From: Uranotaenia lowii
Taxonomy: Eukaryota > Arthropoda > Insecta > Diptera > Culicidae
NCBI RefSeq assembly: GCF_029784155.1
Contig: NC_073692.1
Coordinates: forward strand, 369,067,160-369,131,159
Reading direction: 5' to 3'
DNA length: 64,000 nucleotides
The notes under the pieces are model-generated. The model made no database searches and was not told the DNA's origin. It saw only the letters and a program-made list of their open reading frames with translations. Of this stretch, positions 47,783 to 58,866 are shown one piece after another (the first letter of the stretch is position 1; each line of letters begins with the position of its first letter). The position numbers and the translations under genes are program-made.

Positions 47783-48416
47783 ACCTATGGAAACCAGTGA
47801 GTTTAAGCATGAAAAAGAAAAAATATTATCGGCCGCAAATCTGAATGGATACGACAAAGAGTTTGTTCATAAAATTCTTCGCAAACACGAGAAGAAAAAG
47901 TTCCGGAATAATGCAACCACCTTCAAACCAGAAAAAGAAGAATCTCAAAGAGTCAGTTTGCCGTTCCACCCACCACTGACTAACGATATTCGAAAGATTC
48001 TCTCTAACCATGGTTTGAAAGTTGCATACAAAAGCTCCAACACCTTAAAGGATCGGTTGGTGTCACTGAAAGACAAAGTCCCGCCGGAAGAAAGATCCGG
48101 AATTTACGAGATTCCGTGTGAGACTTGTCCAGCAGTTTATATTGCCCAGACAAGACGAAAGTTTAAAACTCGAATAAAAGAACATAAAAACGCTGTGGAT
48201 AACAACAAAACCAACGAATCCAGCGTAGCTGCCCACGCATCGGAATCTAACCACTCTATAGATTGGGAAAAAGTTAGATTCAAAAAATTTATACGCAAAG
48301 CGTCACATTTAAATGCCTGGGAATCTATGTTTATAACAACTTCTGAGAGGCCTTTAATGAACGAGGACGACCCGACAATCATATCGCCACTTTTCAACTT
48401 GGCCAACCAAAAATGA
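47783..48416 (+). pseudogene. Penelope-like GIY-YIG endonuclease domain (truncated ORF)
   Basis: The frame that resumes after the LINE insert runs about 211 residues to the TGA at 48414-48416. Upstream residues (KEKILSAANLNGYD, RKILSNHGLKVAYK) are the linker that follows the RT in Penelope proteins. The endonuclease has SGIYEIPCETCPAVYIAQT, then RRKFKTRIKEHKNAV, SSVAAHASESNHSIDW and NAWESMFI. The C-x2-C pair between GIY and the YIG position, with downstream His residues, is characteristic of Penelope enzymes. The YIG motif reads YIA, so the catalytic core is slightly altered. With no RT domain, the fragment is not functional. Confidence 0.88.
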
Positions 48417-48499
48417 TTTGACCATCCTTCGACGAATACTATGCAGTAGTATGAAGCTGTGTTAGTGTTTTTCCTTTTAGTAACCAGTCGGACATCGTC

Positions 48500-48533
48500 C
48501 TGTAGATGGGCAACATCGAGCCCGAAACCGGTC
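48500..48533 (+). ncRNA. Degenerate hammerhead-ribozyme-like motif
   Basis: CTGTAGA (48500-48506; consensus CTGATGA) is followed by GGGC (48508-48511), an 8-base loop, GCCC (48520-48523), GAAA (48524-48527) and CCGGTC. The order core, helix II, GAAA, GTC is that of the compact hammerheads known from Penelope terminal repeats, and it sits just past the Penelope coding end. The core carries changes at two conserved positions, so self-cleavage is unlikely in this copy. Confidence 0.35.
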
Positions 48534-48620
48534 GACAAAAAAAAAGGTAATTTTAAATCCTTTTATGTTAGTAAGAACGTTAAGTGTCGTGTCCTGTAAT
48601 ACGCCGTATATTATATGTGT

Positions 48621-49092
48621 AAAATTTACATAAATATTTTTCTCACCTGGTTTTGTACGTTCTTGAATTGTTTGTTTACAAATATTAGTTGACAACTTTG
48701 CAATGTGACGAAATTTGGTTTAGGAATTTTCAGCCGCGTTATCATTTATCAAACTGCGTCCACACTGGACTACAAAATATTGAATCTGATATCAAAAAAA
48801 TAGGTTCAGAATCTGTCCGTTCAACCGGTAAAACGATCCAACACCGAAACAAGAAACAGAATATACGACCGATTGAAGACCCTGGTGGGAAAAATTACCA
48901 AATAACGAAAAGTATTGTGAAAGTCTGAATGCCATTATCAAAAGTCCGTTGTTGGACTGAAACCGTGTTTAATTTCCTACTATTTTTGCCCCTTTATTGC
49001 CATAGAAAATATATAAGGATTCGCAGAACATTTTCAAACATTTAGTTTCGAAAACTTAATGAAAAAAATTATTCTTCCATTTGCAACTGTTA
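48621..49092. other. No gene supported
   Basis: A 79-codon frame (48689-48928) without recognisable domain lies here. It might be a further retroelement scrap; I do not call it. Confidence 0.35.
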
Positions 49093-50742
49093 TTTTAAGC
49101 AATGCACAATGAAGAAAAAAGTGTACAAACCGCGAAGAAATTCAATATCTTTCAGCCTACATGACCAAAATCTATAAAATTATACTTTCCTTTTGTGAAA
49201 GTTTCCGGAGAATCGATTGGACATAGTTTCAAACGCCGCACAAGCTTACGAACGGAGATATAGTGCCATTTTAACCCCCATTTCAGAAAAACTCTGATTC
49301 AAACCAGAGAATTTTGAACAAAAACAGACCTATCGTGTGTAATTTTTTCTGAGGAATCGAATGAAGGCAATTTTGACCACCACACGCTTCAGAAAATGGA
49401 GTTATGGCTGTTTTAACCCTCAATTCCCCTATATTATTCAATTATTTCTGAGAAAAGCTTGTTCGGACTTGAAAATTTTGAACTAAATGGGTTGGATTCT
49501 ATGTGATTTTTTCCGAGGAATCCAACGAATCCTATTTGAGCCACCGCATGGATTGGGAACAAAGGTTATGGCTGCTTTACCCTCAATTGCCCAACATTTT
49601 TCAAATAGCTCAGAAAAAGCATGTTCGGACTTGATAGTTTGGAACCAAATGGGTTGTATTTTGTGGAGTTTTTTCCGAGGAATCGAATGAAGGCTGTTTG
49701 AGCCGCCGCACGCTTCGGAAAATGGAGTTATGGCTGGTTTACCCTTAATTCCCCTACACTTTTCAAATTGGTAAGAAAACGCGTGTTCGGACTTGAAAAT
49801 TTTGAACTATTGAAACGTTTCTGTGTGTTTTTTTTCCGAGGAATCCAATGAAGGCTGTTTGAACCACCGCACGCTTTGGAAAATTGAGTTATGGCTGTTT
49901 TTAGCCCTCAATTCTCCTACATTTTTCAATGATTCAGAAAAAAGCATGTTCGGACATGAAAATTTTGAACCAAATAGGTTGTATCCTATGTGATTTTTTT
50001 CAAGGAATCCAACGAAGCCAATTTGAGCCACCGCGCGGATTGGAAACAGAAGTTATGGCTGTTTTACCCTCAATTTCCCTACAAAACAGCCATAACTCCA
50101 TTTTCTGAAGCGTGCGGTGGCTCAAACAGTCTTTATTCGATTCCTCGAAAAAAATCTAACAAGATACGTTCCAAAAGGTTTAAAACTATCAAGTCCGAAC
50201 ATGCATTTTCTGAACAATTTGAAAAATTTGAGATGAATTGAAGGTGAAGCAGCCATATTTTCATTTTCCGAAGCGTGGGGGGCTCAAACAGCCTTCATTG
50301 GATTGCTCGAAAAAAACCACACAAGATACAATCCATTTGGTTCAAAATTTTCAAGTCCGAACAAGCTTTTTTCAGAAATAATTGAAAAATATAGGGGAAT
50401 TGAGCGTAAAAACAGCCATAACTCCATTTCCTGAAGCGTGCGGTGGCCAAAATTGCCTTCATTCGATTTCTCAGAAAAAATTACACACGATAGGTCTGTT
50501 TTCGTTCAAAATTCTCTGATTTGAATCATTGTTTTTCTGGAATGTTTACAAAATATAGGGGAATTAGGGGTTAAAATGGTCCGTTCGTAAGCTTGTGCGG
50601 CGTTTGAAACTATGTCCAATCGATTCTCCGGAAATTTTCACAAAAGGAAAATATAATTTCATAGATTTGGGTCATGTAGGACGAAAGATATTGAATTTCT
50701 TCGCGGTTTGTACACTTTTTTCCCCATTGTGCAATGGTTTAA
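49093..50742. mobile_element. 1.65-kb palindrome with ~162-bp repeats inside
   Basis: Left and right halves are inverted copies. For example GAATCGATTGGACATAG at 49212 mirrors CTATGTCCAATCGATTC at 50611, and the similarity extends to GCACAATG (49104) and CATTGTGC (50725). Inside the left arm, GTTATGGCTG recurs at 49401, 49565, 49727, 49888 and 50052 (spacings 164, 162, 161, 164). The right arm carries the same unit inverted (50087 and 50411, with a decayed one near 50247). No coding capacity and no clear target duplication. The outer borders are accurate to about 10 bp. Confidence 0.75.
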
Positions 50743-51922
50743 ACGCGTCCATTGGAAAAAGGTTCCCACCCCTTGAACTTTGATCCATGTAAATATAATC
50801 ATGGCCATGTTTCAATTCAGAACATTTTTGAGACGTCACCTCAATTTGAAACTTGATGCTAGAGATGAATTAAAATTGATATAAACAACACTGATTTTGA
50901 AACCTTTAAATTATAACTTAATTAGAACGACTTTCAAACAAAGTGAACAACAAGAAGCTCCATGATTTTTTTTTCATTTGTTTTGTTTTGCTTCAAATTT
51001 GAAATGACATGATATCTGTGATCAATTCTTCTACATATTCAAGAGACATATATATGTGACGGTGAGAGAAAAAGCACGAATTCGTAGAGCAAAATTAGGG
51101 GTTGACGAAATTTTTGTGTGCGAACTCTAGCGCGAGAAGAAAATGGCAATACTAGGTCAAGAATTAATTTTAGCCTGCAGCGCATAACTTTTTTTTAAAG
51201 TCGGGTCATTTGTGGCGATCTAATTGTTATGTAATGTTGTTATAGGAGATTTTTTAATGGATTTATTTCTTTGGTATTTTGATGAAACGGTGCATGAACT
51301 AAAAACAGAAAAAAAAATTAGTACTACAATATTGATTATTCATTGTAAAGTTTTTCTACATGAATAGTAATTAAATATTAAAAATTTTCTTTTGAAAATA
51401 CGTCCTTAATTTTTTAAAATGGTAAGTTAAGTTTGTATGATGAAGCCTTCAGTTATGAAATAGGGAACTAACTTCCATCGTTGGTAAATATCTTTGAATT
51501 TACTCAACAATCAGGGAAATTTTAGTGGTGTAACTTGGGAAAAAATAAGTTTTTTTCAGTAAGCCTTAAATTTCTTTGATAAAAAACCTTTTCTTTTTGA
51601 TAAAAAACTCATTTCTGAGCTGAGTCTGAATTTAAATTTTGAATAATAATTCTGAAATGATTCATTGATTCGAAACTTAGATTCTGATTTATTTTAAATC
51701 GTATCAGTAAAACTTGTTATTTTTTGTAGTTTGAGTGGGCTGAGAGGACCTTAAATAAAGTTTAAGGTATTTTATTAAAAAATTGGTAAATTCTTCGCAA
51801 ATTCCTATTGTTGATGAAGAAAAAGTCAAATTGGAGAAGAAGGGAACTGTATCACCTAATGTATAAGAGATTTTTTCAAATTTTTGATCTCAAATAACCT
51901 GATTTTACAGTTTTGATCAATG
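50743..51922. other. AT-rich stretch, no gene supported
   Basis: No element termini, coding frame or RNA gene could be supported. Confidence 0.4.
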
Positions 51923-51924
51923 TA

Positions 51925-53120
51925 CAGTTGCGTTCAAAAAAGAATGAAATCGCGTGAAGCCGCGCACCCCCTTTAACTTTGACAAGCTGCCATATCTCTC
52001 TCGGTTGATATTTTTGTATGAAAATTTCATACAATATAGTTCAACTATCCAACTAACGCTCTACAAAATTTGAAGTCTTTACAATGACAGAAAACGAAGT
52101 TACAGCTATTCCCGTAAAAAAGGGAAATTTGGAGTTCCGTCACTAAATTTCCTGTAACTTTGATGATTTTCATTGAAAAATCTTGAAATTTGGTACAAAG
52201 ATGCAAAAATGTTTGATCTAATACCAGGCCAAGTTTCGTCAAAATCGATGAACGTGATCAAAAATGGTGTCGGGTACAAAATGAGGTTCATTATCGCCAA
52301 GCAGACGATTTCATTCTTTTATGGACGGATGTTTGTATAGAAAACATCGTAATCCATTTGTTCTTGGTTTTTTCTTTCTCAAAAGCAAAATTTATCACAA
52401 AGAATGTTGTAAATTGATAAAATCTTCATTTGTGCTTTAATTCATAAGAGAAAATTTTCCAACAGAGTGCAAAATAAGAAGAACAGAGTTTCAGAAATGA
52501 CCTGCTAATTATACCGAAAAACAAATTTGATACACAATTAAAACAAGTATTCTATTCGCTCTTTTGTTTAAATACCAGGTCTGTTGGAAAAATATCTATT
52601 TCTAAAAAGCAGGAATGAAGTTCTTATCATTTTACAACATTCTTTGTGAAAAATTTTGCTTTTGAGAATGAAAAAACCAAGAACAAATGGATTACGATGT
52701 TTTCCATACAAACGTCCGTCCAAAAAAGAATGAAATCGCCTGCTTGGCGATAATGAACCTCATTTTGTACCCGACACCATTTTTGATCACGTTCATCGAT
52801 TTTGACGAAACTTGGCCTGGTATTAGATCAAACATTTTTGCATCTTTGTACCAAATTTCAAGATTTTTCAATGAAAGTCACCAAAGATACAGGAAAATTA
52901 GTGACGGAACTCCAAATTTCCCTTTTTTACGGGAATAGCTGTAACTTCGTTTTCTGTCATTGTAAAGACTTCAAATTTTGTAGAGCGTTAGTTGGATAGT
53001 TGAACTAGATTGTGTGAAATTTTCATACAAAAATATCAACCGAGAGAGAAATGGCAGCTTGTCAAAGTTGGAAGTGGGTGCGCGGCTTCACGCGATTTCA
53101 TTCTTTTTTGAACGCAACTG
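51925..53120. mobile_element. Tc1/mariner-type long-arm MITE (1.2 kb)
   Basis: It begins CAGTTGCGTTCAAAAAAGAA and ends with the reverse complement, and TA lies immediately outside both ends (51923-51924, 53121-53122), matching Tc1/mariner targets. Arms of ~540 bp are highly similar. Within each arm the terminal word AAAAGAATGAAATCG recurs inverted about 390 bp inwards (52289-52303 region and 52727-52742 region), so each side carries two transposase-site-like motifs. Mirror-image frames in the arms are not genes. No transposase. Confidence 0.85.
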
Positions 53121-53576
53121 TAGATTGTATCCAAGACTGTTGCATGTAAGCTTTTGCTCAATTGGTTCCAGTTTAATGGAAATTTAGATTATTTTTATCA
53201 TTCCCCCTCGTCATTATGTTTCAACCCCAAGTGACAAATGAAGGATTTCAAATTTGTTCCAGCCTAATGATCAAAAAGCTAACAATAACTTTGCACTTAT
53301 AATGTGAGCATTCCAGATTGACCGGTTTTATAAATTAAATCCCCATTGATTTTCAATGTTTCTCTTCAAGTTCTTTATTTTTTTTTAAATTTCAATAATT
53401 CCCGGTATGTGTGGGAGATGATTTTCTTTATTTGAACTATTCTGTGCACATTTCTTCATTCAAAAACTGATAACTAGGTACTGCAATTTGTTCAAATCTC
53501 GACAAAGCTAATAAAAAGTAAAAACTAGCCGCCATAAAAGCCTTCCCATTTTTTTAATGTTGAGAGAATACAGACC

Positions 53577-53629
53577 CCGTTCGATTTTGGCAACACGCCC
53601 GTACATTTTGTGTTGCCAAAATCGAACGG
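53577..53629. repeat. 20-bp-arm perfect hairpin
   Basis: CCGTTCGATTTTGGCAACAC (53577-53596) and its exact reverse complement (53610-53629) flank a 13-base loop. A TA lies some bases outside on each side, so it could be a minimal Tc1-related MITE. Confidence 0.7.
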
Positions 53630-53796
53630 TTTTTTTTTACAAATAACTATCCAACAACTAATTCCAACTACCGTAAGATGAAATGATGGGAATAGAAATA
53701 GACCAAGAAAAATGATTATGATCACATGGGAGAACTATTCCCTTCATTCCGATAGACATCGACACTCAACCAGTATAATATTCATACGCCAGGTTG

Positions 53797-53870
53797 GTCT
53801 CCTGTAGTAGAATGTTAATACATGGGCCCCGGAGAGGCGCAAGATGTGGGTTCAAGTCTCACCGGGAGAC
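53797..53870 (+). tRNA. tRNA-like sequence (pseudogene or SINE head)
   Basis: A 74-base stretch has a 7-bp acceptor-like pairing (GTCTCCT with GGGAGAC, one G-T), and a good T arm GTGGG-TTCAAGT-CTCAC, including a B-box-like GGTTCAAGTC. The D arm and anticodon arm are poor (GCC-CCGGAGA-GGC gives only 3 bp; an anticodon read from that loop would be GGA). No poly-T terminator sits directly downstream, though a T-rich stretch begins at 53880. A decayed tRNA gene or tRNA-derived SINE head is likelier than a working tRNA. Confidence 0.45.
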
Positions 53871-54208
53871 AAGGCGAATTTTTTTCGCATGTTTTTCAAC
53901 ATCGATTTTCTCTTATCTAGTCCCTGAAATTTCATCTAAGTTGGATTCATTTCTCTACAAAAAAAAGTTTCGCTGACTAAACATTCATCTCTGGGTCGCA
54001 ATTTAAAAAAAAGATGTATTTAACATTGTGGGTAGACATTCAAGATTTTCCAGATGTTTTCGGGTATATACGGGTTTTCAAAGGAGAGTGAACAAGTAAA
54101 GCAAACTGCGGTCTGACTGGTTGCCTTAATTTTGTTAAAACAAGTACGCATTTTGCTGGCTTTATTCACAGGAAACACAACAGAAAACTAAAGTGATGCT
54201 ATTATTGT

Positions 54209-54424
54209 AGGCTTCCAAAAAACCCGATCATGATTATTTCGTTTTGGAGGCAAAAATAAAAAAAAACTGCAACGCAATTTTTTTTTTGTTTGATTTACCA
54301 AATAAAGTAAATAGATCCGGGCATTTTTCAATTACATCCGGGCAACCAGGCCGGGCCGGACTGATCCTAAATTTTGCATTAAATATCCGGGCAAACCCGT
54401 ATAAAACCGGCCAATCTGACAACC
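54209..54424 (-). mobile_element. CCGGGC-rich MITE, copy 2 (partial)
   Basis: The reverse complement of this segment matches copy 1 (589-1107) across the CCGGGCAA, GGCCGGGCCGGACTG and GTTTGATTT-CCA blocks and ends at GACAACC followed by TTAA (54425-54428). The other terminus is not clear. Confidence 0.6.
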
Positions 54425-54869
54425 TTAAGCTAGCTTTATCTAAATTGGTTTTTATTAGGAAGTTTGGAAAACGATTTTAACGTTGCTGATGTGTTTCGAT
54501 AAAAAAAATGAAATTTTCGGTATTGTTCCTCAATGCATTCTTGAATTTTTTTTTCGAATAATCACTGAATTCTGACTAGATTTTTCCAGATTTTGTTAAA
54601 AAAAATCCAACTCATAAAACCAGATTTCATAAAATTTAAAAAAAATGTCCTGATTTGCTGGAAAAAACCTGCAATACTCACTCTTTGGAGCCCCTTTAGC
54701 TTATATTCGAGTACAACTATTCGAAATATTATTTTAAGGGGGTCCCTTTATTTCCCGTTTTAATTCAGATTTTGAAATTTTAATTTTTTTCCCTAGATTT
54801 CTAGTACTTGGTATGATTAAATTATCTATTTTTTTTTCACTCGGTGGGCCTTTGACAGCCTTTGGATGC

Positions 54870-55920
54870 CTGTTAAAAGTACAATCAGACCAATTTTTTT
54901 CAAAATTTTAAATTTATGCTTTTTTGAGATATTTACGATGCACGAGAAAAAGAAAAAAAATACTTTGCACAGTTTCCTTTAAAATCCATCAATTTTAAAT
55001 TGATAGCTGACAAACCGTTGATTATTCAAAGCATTATTTTGTGAAAGTAGTGGAAAAGTAAGCAAACACTGGTAAAAATGTTCACTGAGTTCAAATCAAG
55101 CATTGGAGAGAAGCACATGATCGACAATTACGGTTTAGGGTCATCAGAAAAGTCAAGGTTCATACTAGAATTTTAGTTTTTAATAAGCAAAACTAAGTGT
55201 AGATCGCTGAAATGTAAAAAAAAAATTTCTCCAATAACCCGAAAGTGTTGCCTAGTTATGATTCATTCAAATCTAACCTCAAACAACAAGTTTTGGCTCG
55301 TTCCAGAGCTCCTAAACTGAATAAACGGAACCGAGGCTATGAGACAGATGATTATTGATAGACGCCAAACATATAAAAAACCCTATTTCAAACAAATTCC
55401 AGCGTTTGAATCCTGTAACATGTCTTCTCGTGGTAAGGTCCTTAGCAGATTGAAGTTTGTATTTACTGGTTGTTTTATATAAAATATATTTTTTTGCCAA
55501 AATTCTGCTCGATTTTTTCAGCAGAAATTCCATTCAAAACGCTTTTAAGTGGCTCAAAAATAATCGAATTTTGTTAATTTTGAAACAGCTGTACCCACTA
55601 AATTGCCTTGAGTATCTTCAAAAAGAGAAGTATTGGACCAAAAACTAGCAGAAATTGAAGGAGGAGGATGCAGCCACCAAAAAACAGATTAGACGATGTC
55701 GAAGTTGGAAAAACTAATCAATATCATGACTAAAAAAAGTGAGCGCAGGCCGATGGGAGATACCATGAATAAAGTAGTCACTTTGCACACAAAAACTGAT
55801 AAATAATTTTTTTGAATTTTTTTCATGAATTATCATAAGATTACCTTCATTTCCTTCATAGAAAGTATTTCGATCAAACGAATGGTTTTTGAAATACACG
55901 CATTCGTAACTGTCCCATTT
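54870..55920 (+). pseudogene. Decayed Tc1/mariner-like transposase
   Basis: The plus strand retains short stretches in mariner order: a target region at 55060-55130, then FKWLKNNRI at about 55540, a proline-poor remnant of the catalytic neighbourhood and, in a shifted frame, EEDAATKKQIRRCRS at about 55660. Stops and frameshifts are frequent. The domain reading is by eye and weak. Parts recur at 33.2-34.9 kb, which shows at least a repeated family. Confidence 0.35.
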
Positions 55921-57683
55921 CTAAAAGAACTGAGCTTTAAGAGAAAAATTTTAAACTCATAAAAGCATTACTTTGATAGTTGGTTTTTTTATATGAGTTT
56001 TTCGAAGATGCACTTTTTTATAAATCAAACGGCATAAGTGTTATTTTAAAGAGAATTTAGGCTATTTAAGCTTAAGAAGAATTAATTTTGATAATAATTT
56101 GTAATACCAAAAGTTTTGGAAGTTTTCTTTTGTATTAATGATATCTTGCAGTATGTTTCAATTGGAAAATTTGTCCATTATTTTCAATAAATTTTTAAAA
56201 CGTCTCATAAAATTTCTACAAAACTATAATTGACGGTTACTGATAAAAAACTTTTCTTTTCAACTAAATTTTCATATCTTTCCCAGTTAACTCGGGAACT
56301 GGATTGAGCATTGATAAAAGCAGCGATAAGCAAATGAAACGTAAAAGCGTTTCCCGGAAATTAGAGCCGGCTTCCGCCATCAGCTCTTCGCTGATAACCC
56401 AAACGGATGCTGTGTTGATATTATTGTCTCAGTTTTTTTTTTTGTTGCGTTGTAGCAACGCAAATATCCTTACTGCAAGATAGGATAATCCTGTGAATTT
56501 TTTTCTGCGAAAAACTGTGCTCAGCGAACAACAACAGTTAAAAGACGCTAGACGGAAGTGAAAACGGAAGGATTCCTGTTTCCGGATGATTGCCCACGAC
56601 AACACGACACGATTATACTCTCTCCCGACGAATGACGCCCAATGGACTGAAACACCACCGGAAGGATGCTGCTGCGAAATTTGTTTGTCTTTTACCTGGC
56701 TGAATGAAGATTTCCGGCTGCTTCTTTTTGCTATCCAAGTTTCCGAACTGAAGCATCACTTATCAACAAAATTATTCAAATTTTTGGCATTCTCAGAATT
56801 TAATGAAAAATCTGTCACGTGAATATTCGAACAATACCAGTAGATTATGGCGTTAAAAGTATGAATAAGCTGATTTTGTCATAAACACCTGTTGTAAAAC
56901 TGTACCTGGCAACCCAATTTATTTACAAGCAGGTGTTTCCGAACAATGCAAGTCATTTCAGGAGGGAAATCAACAAGAGCAGGTACGTCGAGGGGAAATA
57001 ATCTACTCAAACATGGAACGAAAATAGCGCTGCCATCCTTCGGGATATTCAGGAGGAAGTGACAATAAACAAACACAGAAAGAAGCTTTCACCCAACATT
57101 CGGTCTAGGGGAAGGTGTGAGATATACCTACTCGCTCGTGTAGGAAATCTCCCTCTGCTGCTGACATTTGAAGTTCCATTTTCTAGCTCATCTGTTTTCG
57201 CCGGAAAAGTGAGAGATTTCAGAACAAAGCAATTTAAATTTGTGAATGGAGCAGAGTTTTTTTTCTCCGTTCTGTTTTGTTGTGTTTTTGTTTAGCTGGA
57301 GCTGATTCGGAAGGACAACCAAACATCATTCCAGGTTCCATGGGAAAAACTAATGGATTTGTGATAGGAATTGTTTTCCGGAACAGAAAACGGGAGGAAC
57401 TTTTCTCAGTAAATATTTGACAAACGATTTGCATCCTTCCGAGCAGCCGTGCAGCCAAGACACGCGCGCTCCTGATGCACAGGACCAGAGTAATGAATTT
57501 CTGCCACGAACTAACGAACGAGGGCGCGAGGATAGTTCACGGAATGTTTATCTTTCCGGTGATTGAAACGAGGTTCTTTTGATCGCGCAATCAAAGCAGA
57601 TGATGAAATTTCCCTGAAATCTTAAACAATGAAAGGATTTAATCTTAGATATTTTTTTATATATTTTTTAACGAACACCTAAC
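55921..57683. other. Stretch without a supported gene
   Basis: 56.3-57.6 kb is less AT-rich than its surroundings and could be conserved non-coding or untranslated sequence, but no frame has domain features. A short hairpin TTGCGTTG-TAG-CAACGCAA lies at about 56446. Confidence 0.35.
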
Positions 57684-57687
57684 TTAA

Positions 57688-58097
57688 GGTTGCCAGAATT
57701 TTTACAGCACGTATCCGGGGCCGGGCAAATCTGGGCAAATTTTATAAAAACCTGGCAAAATCCAGGAATATTTTGTGAAAAACCCAGAAATTGTTCAACA
57801 AAACCAAGAAAAAAAATTTTTTTTTATCAAAATTTGTTGATAGATTTTAAATTGTATTTGAAGCTTCCGCAAGCCGTTCGTGATTATTTATATAAATTTC
57901 GTTCTGTAGGCATACATAGAAAATTTGTACTACACGATTTGTTTTTTTTTGTTTGATTTGCCATATAAAGTGTATAAATTCGGGTAAAATCCGGGTATTT
58001 TTCAATAAAATCCGGGCAACTGAGCCCGGCCGGACTGTTCCCGAATTGTATTATAATACTCGGGCAAACCTGGATAAAACCAGGTAATCTATCAACT
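57688..58097 (-). mobile_element. CCGGGC-rich MITE, copy 3
   Basis: Bounded by TTAA (57684-57687 and 58098-58101). The left end reads GGTTGCCAGA and the right end a decayed inverted copy. Internal blocks match copies 1 and 2, including the GTTTGATTTGCCA and GCCCGGCCGGACTGTTCCCG segments. No coding capacity. Confidence 0.72.
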
Positions 58098-58101
58098 TTA
58101 A

Positions 58102-58858
58102 CCTAACCTATGATAAATGACCTGCATCCTCTGGCTGTAACATGTGTGATGATCATGATGATATTATTTAGTAAAAAAAAAAATCTTATAGCTTCATAGA
58201 AAAGTTGAAGGATTTTTTCGTCTTAGGATGTTATAGACACCGTCATGTAACTTTTCAACTACAATGGATTCTAAAAAACTTAATGTCTACAGATACTCAT
58301 ACTGCTTCTACACGAAAAGTTTTAAAGCTGATGGGACTTCAAATTTACGTTCTCAAAAAAATTATTGGTTTCACCAGTTAATTTTACAAAAACATGCGAT
58401 TTTGACCCTTCTAAGAAAAACGGGTAAGTTGCAAGAAACTTTGTTTTTGGATGAAAAATCATATGAGATCGTATGAAAATTTATAATTTTCGATATATTT
58501 GTGATGTCATAACGCATAAAGCATTGATTGCAGTAATTTTTGGTTTTGTTCGAATTAAATTCTACAATTTTTCAGTGAAAAATGTTTTTAAAGAAAAGAT
58601 TGATGTTACTGCATACATTTAGGGGTAAAAAATACTACAAAAATTTCTACTAGCTGAAGTCATAAACATTAATGGATGGATGGATAGATGAAATTTTCAA
58701 ATTAGCAAACGCAGCATATGGAAACAAAATGTAAAAGGTGAATCTTGGATTTTCATTCTTGATGCATTTCAGCCAAGACTGGTAACTGAATAACAAAAAT
58801 ATTTATTTAAAAAAAATTGGCGAATTGATCGAAAAATATTTTTACACCAACAGTATTG
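58102..58858. other. AT-rich stretch, no gene supported
   Basis: A 70-codon frame at 58264-58476 has no recognisable domain. Nothing else stands out. Confidence 0.35.
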
Positions 58859-58866
58859 GTATAGAA

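Larger units (their letters stand above)
47277..48620 (+). mobile_element. Penelope-like element fragment with 38-bp inverted flanks
   Basis: The segment holds the C-terminal part of a Penelope-type protein and is bounded by perfect 38-bp inverted repeats (47277-47314 and 48583-48620). The reverse transcriptase domain proper is missing, so the copy is heavily 5'-truncated, which is common in the family. Inverted partial terminal repeats are also typical of Penelope insertions. A LINE fragment (47336-47768) interrupts it. No target duplication of the whole unit was identified. Confidence 0.75.

Noticed and set aside
48689..48928. 79-codon plus-strand frame downstream of the Penelope fragment
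   Set aside because: No motif recognised and no evidence that it belongs to the Penelope protein.
49807..50241. Frames within the 1.65-kb palindrome
   Set aside because: Mirror-image frames from inverted repeats; lengths and content are explained by the repeat units.
52045..52999. Paired frames with nearly identical peptides on opposite strands
   Set aside because: They are the two arms of the Tc1-type MITE, not a duplicated gene.
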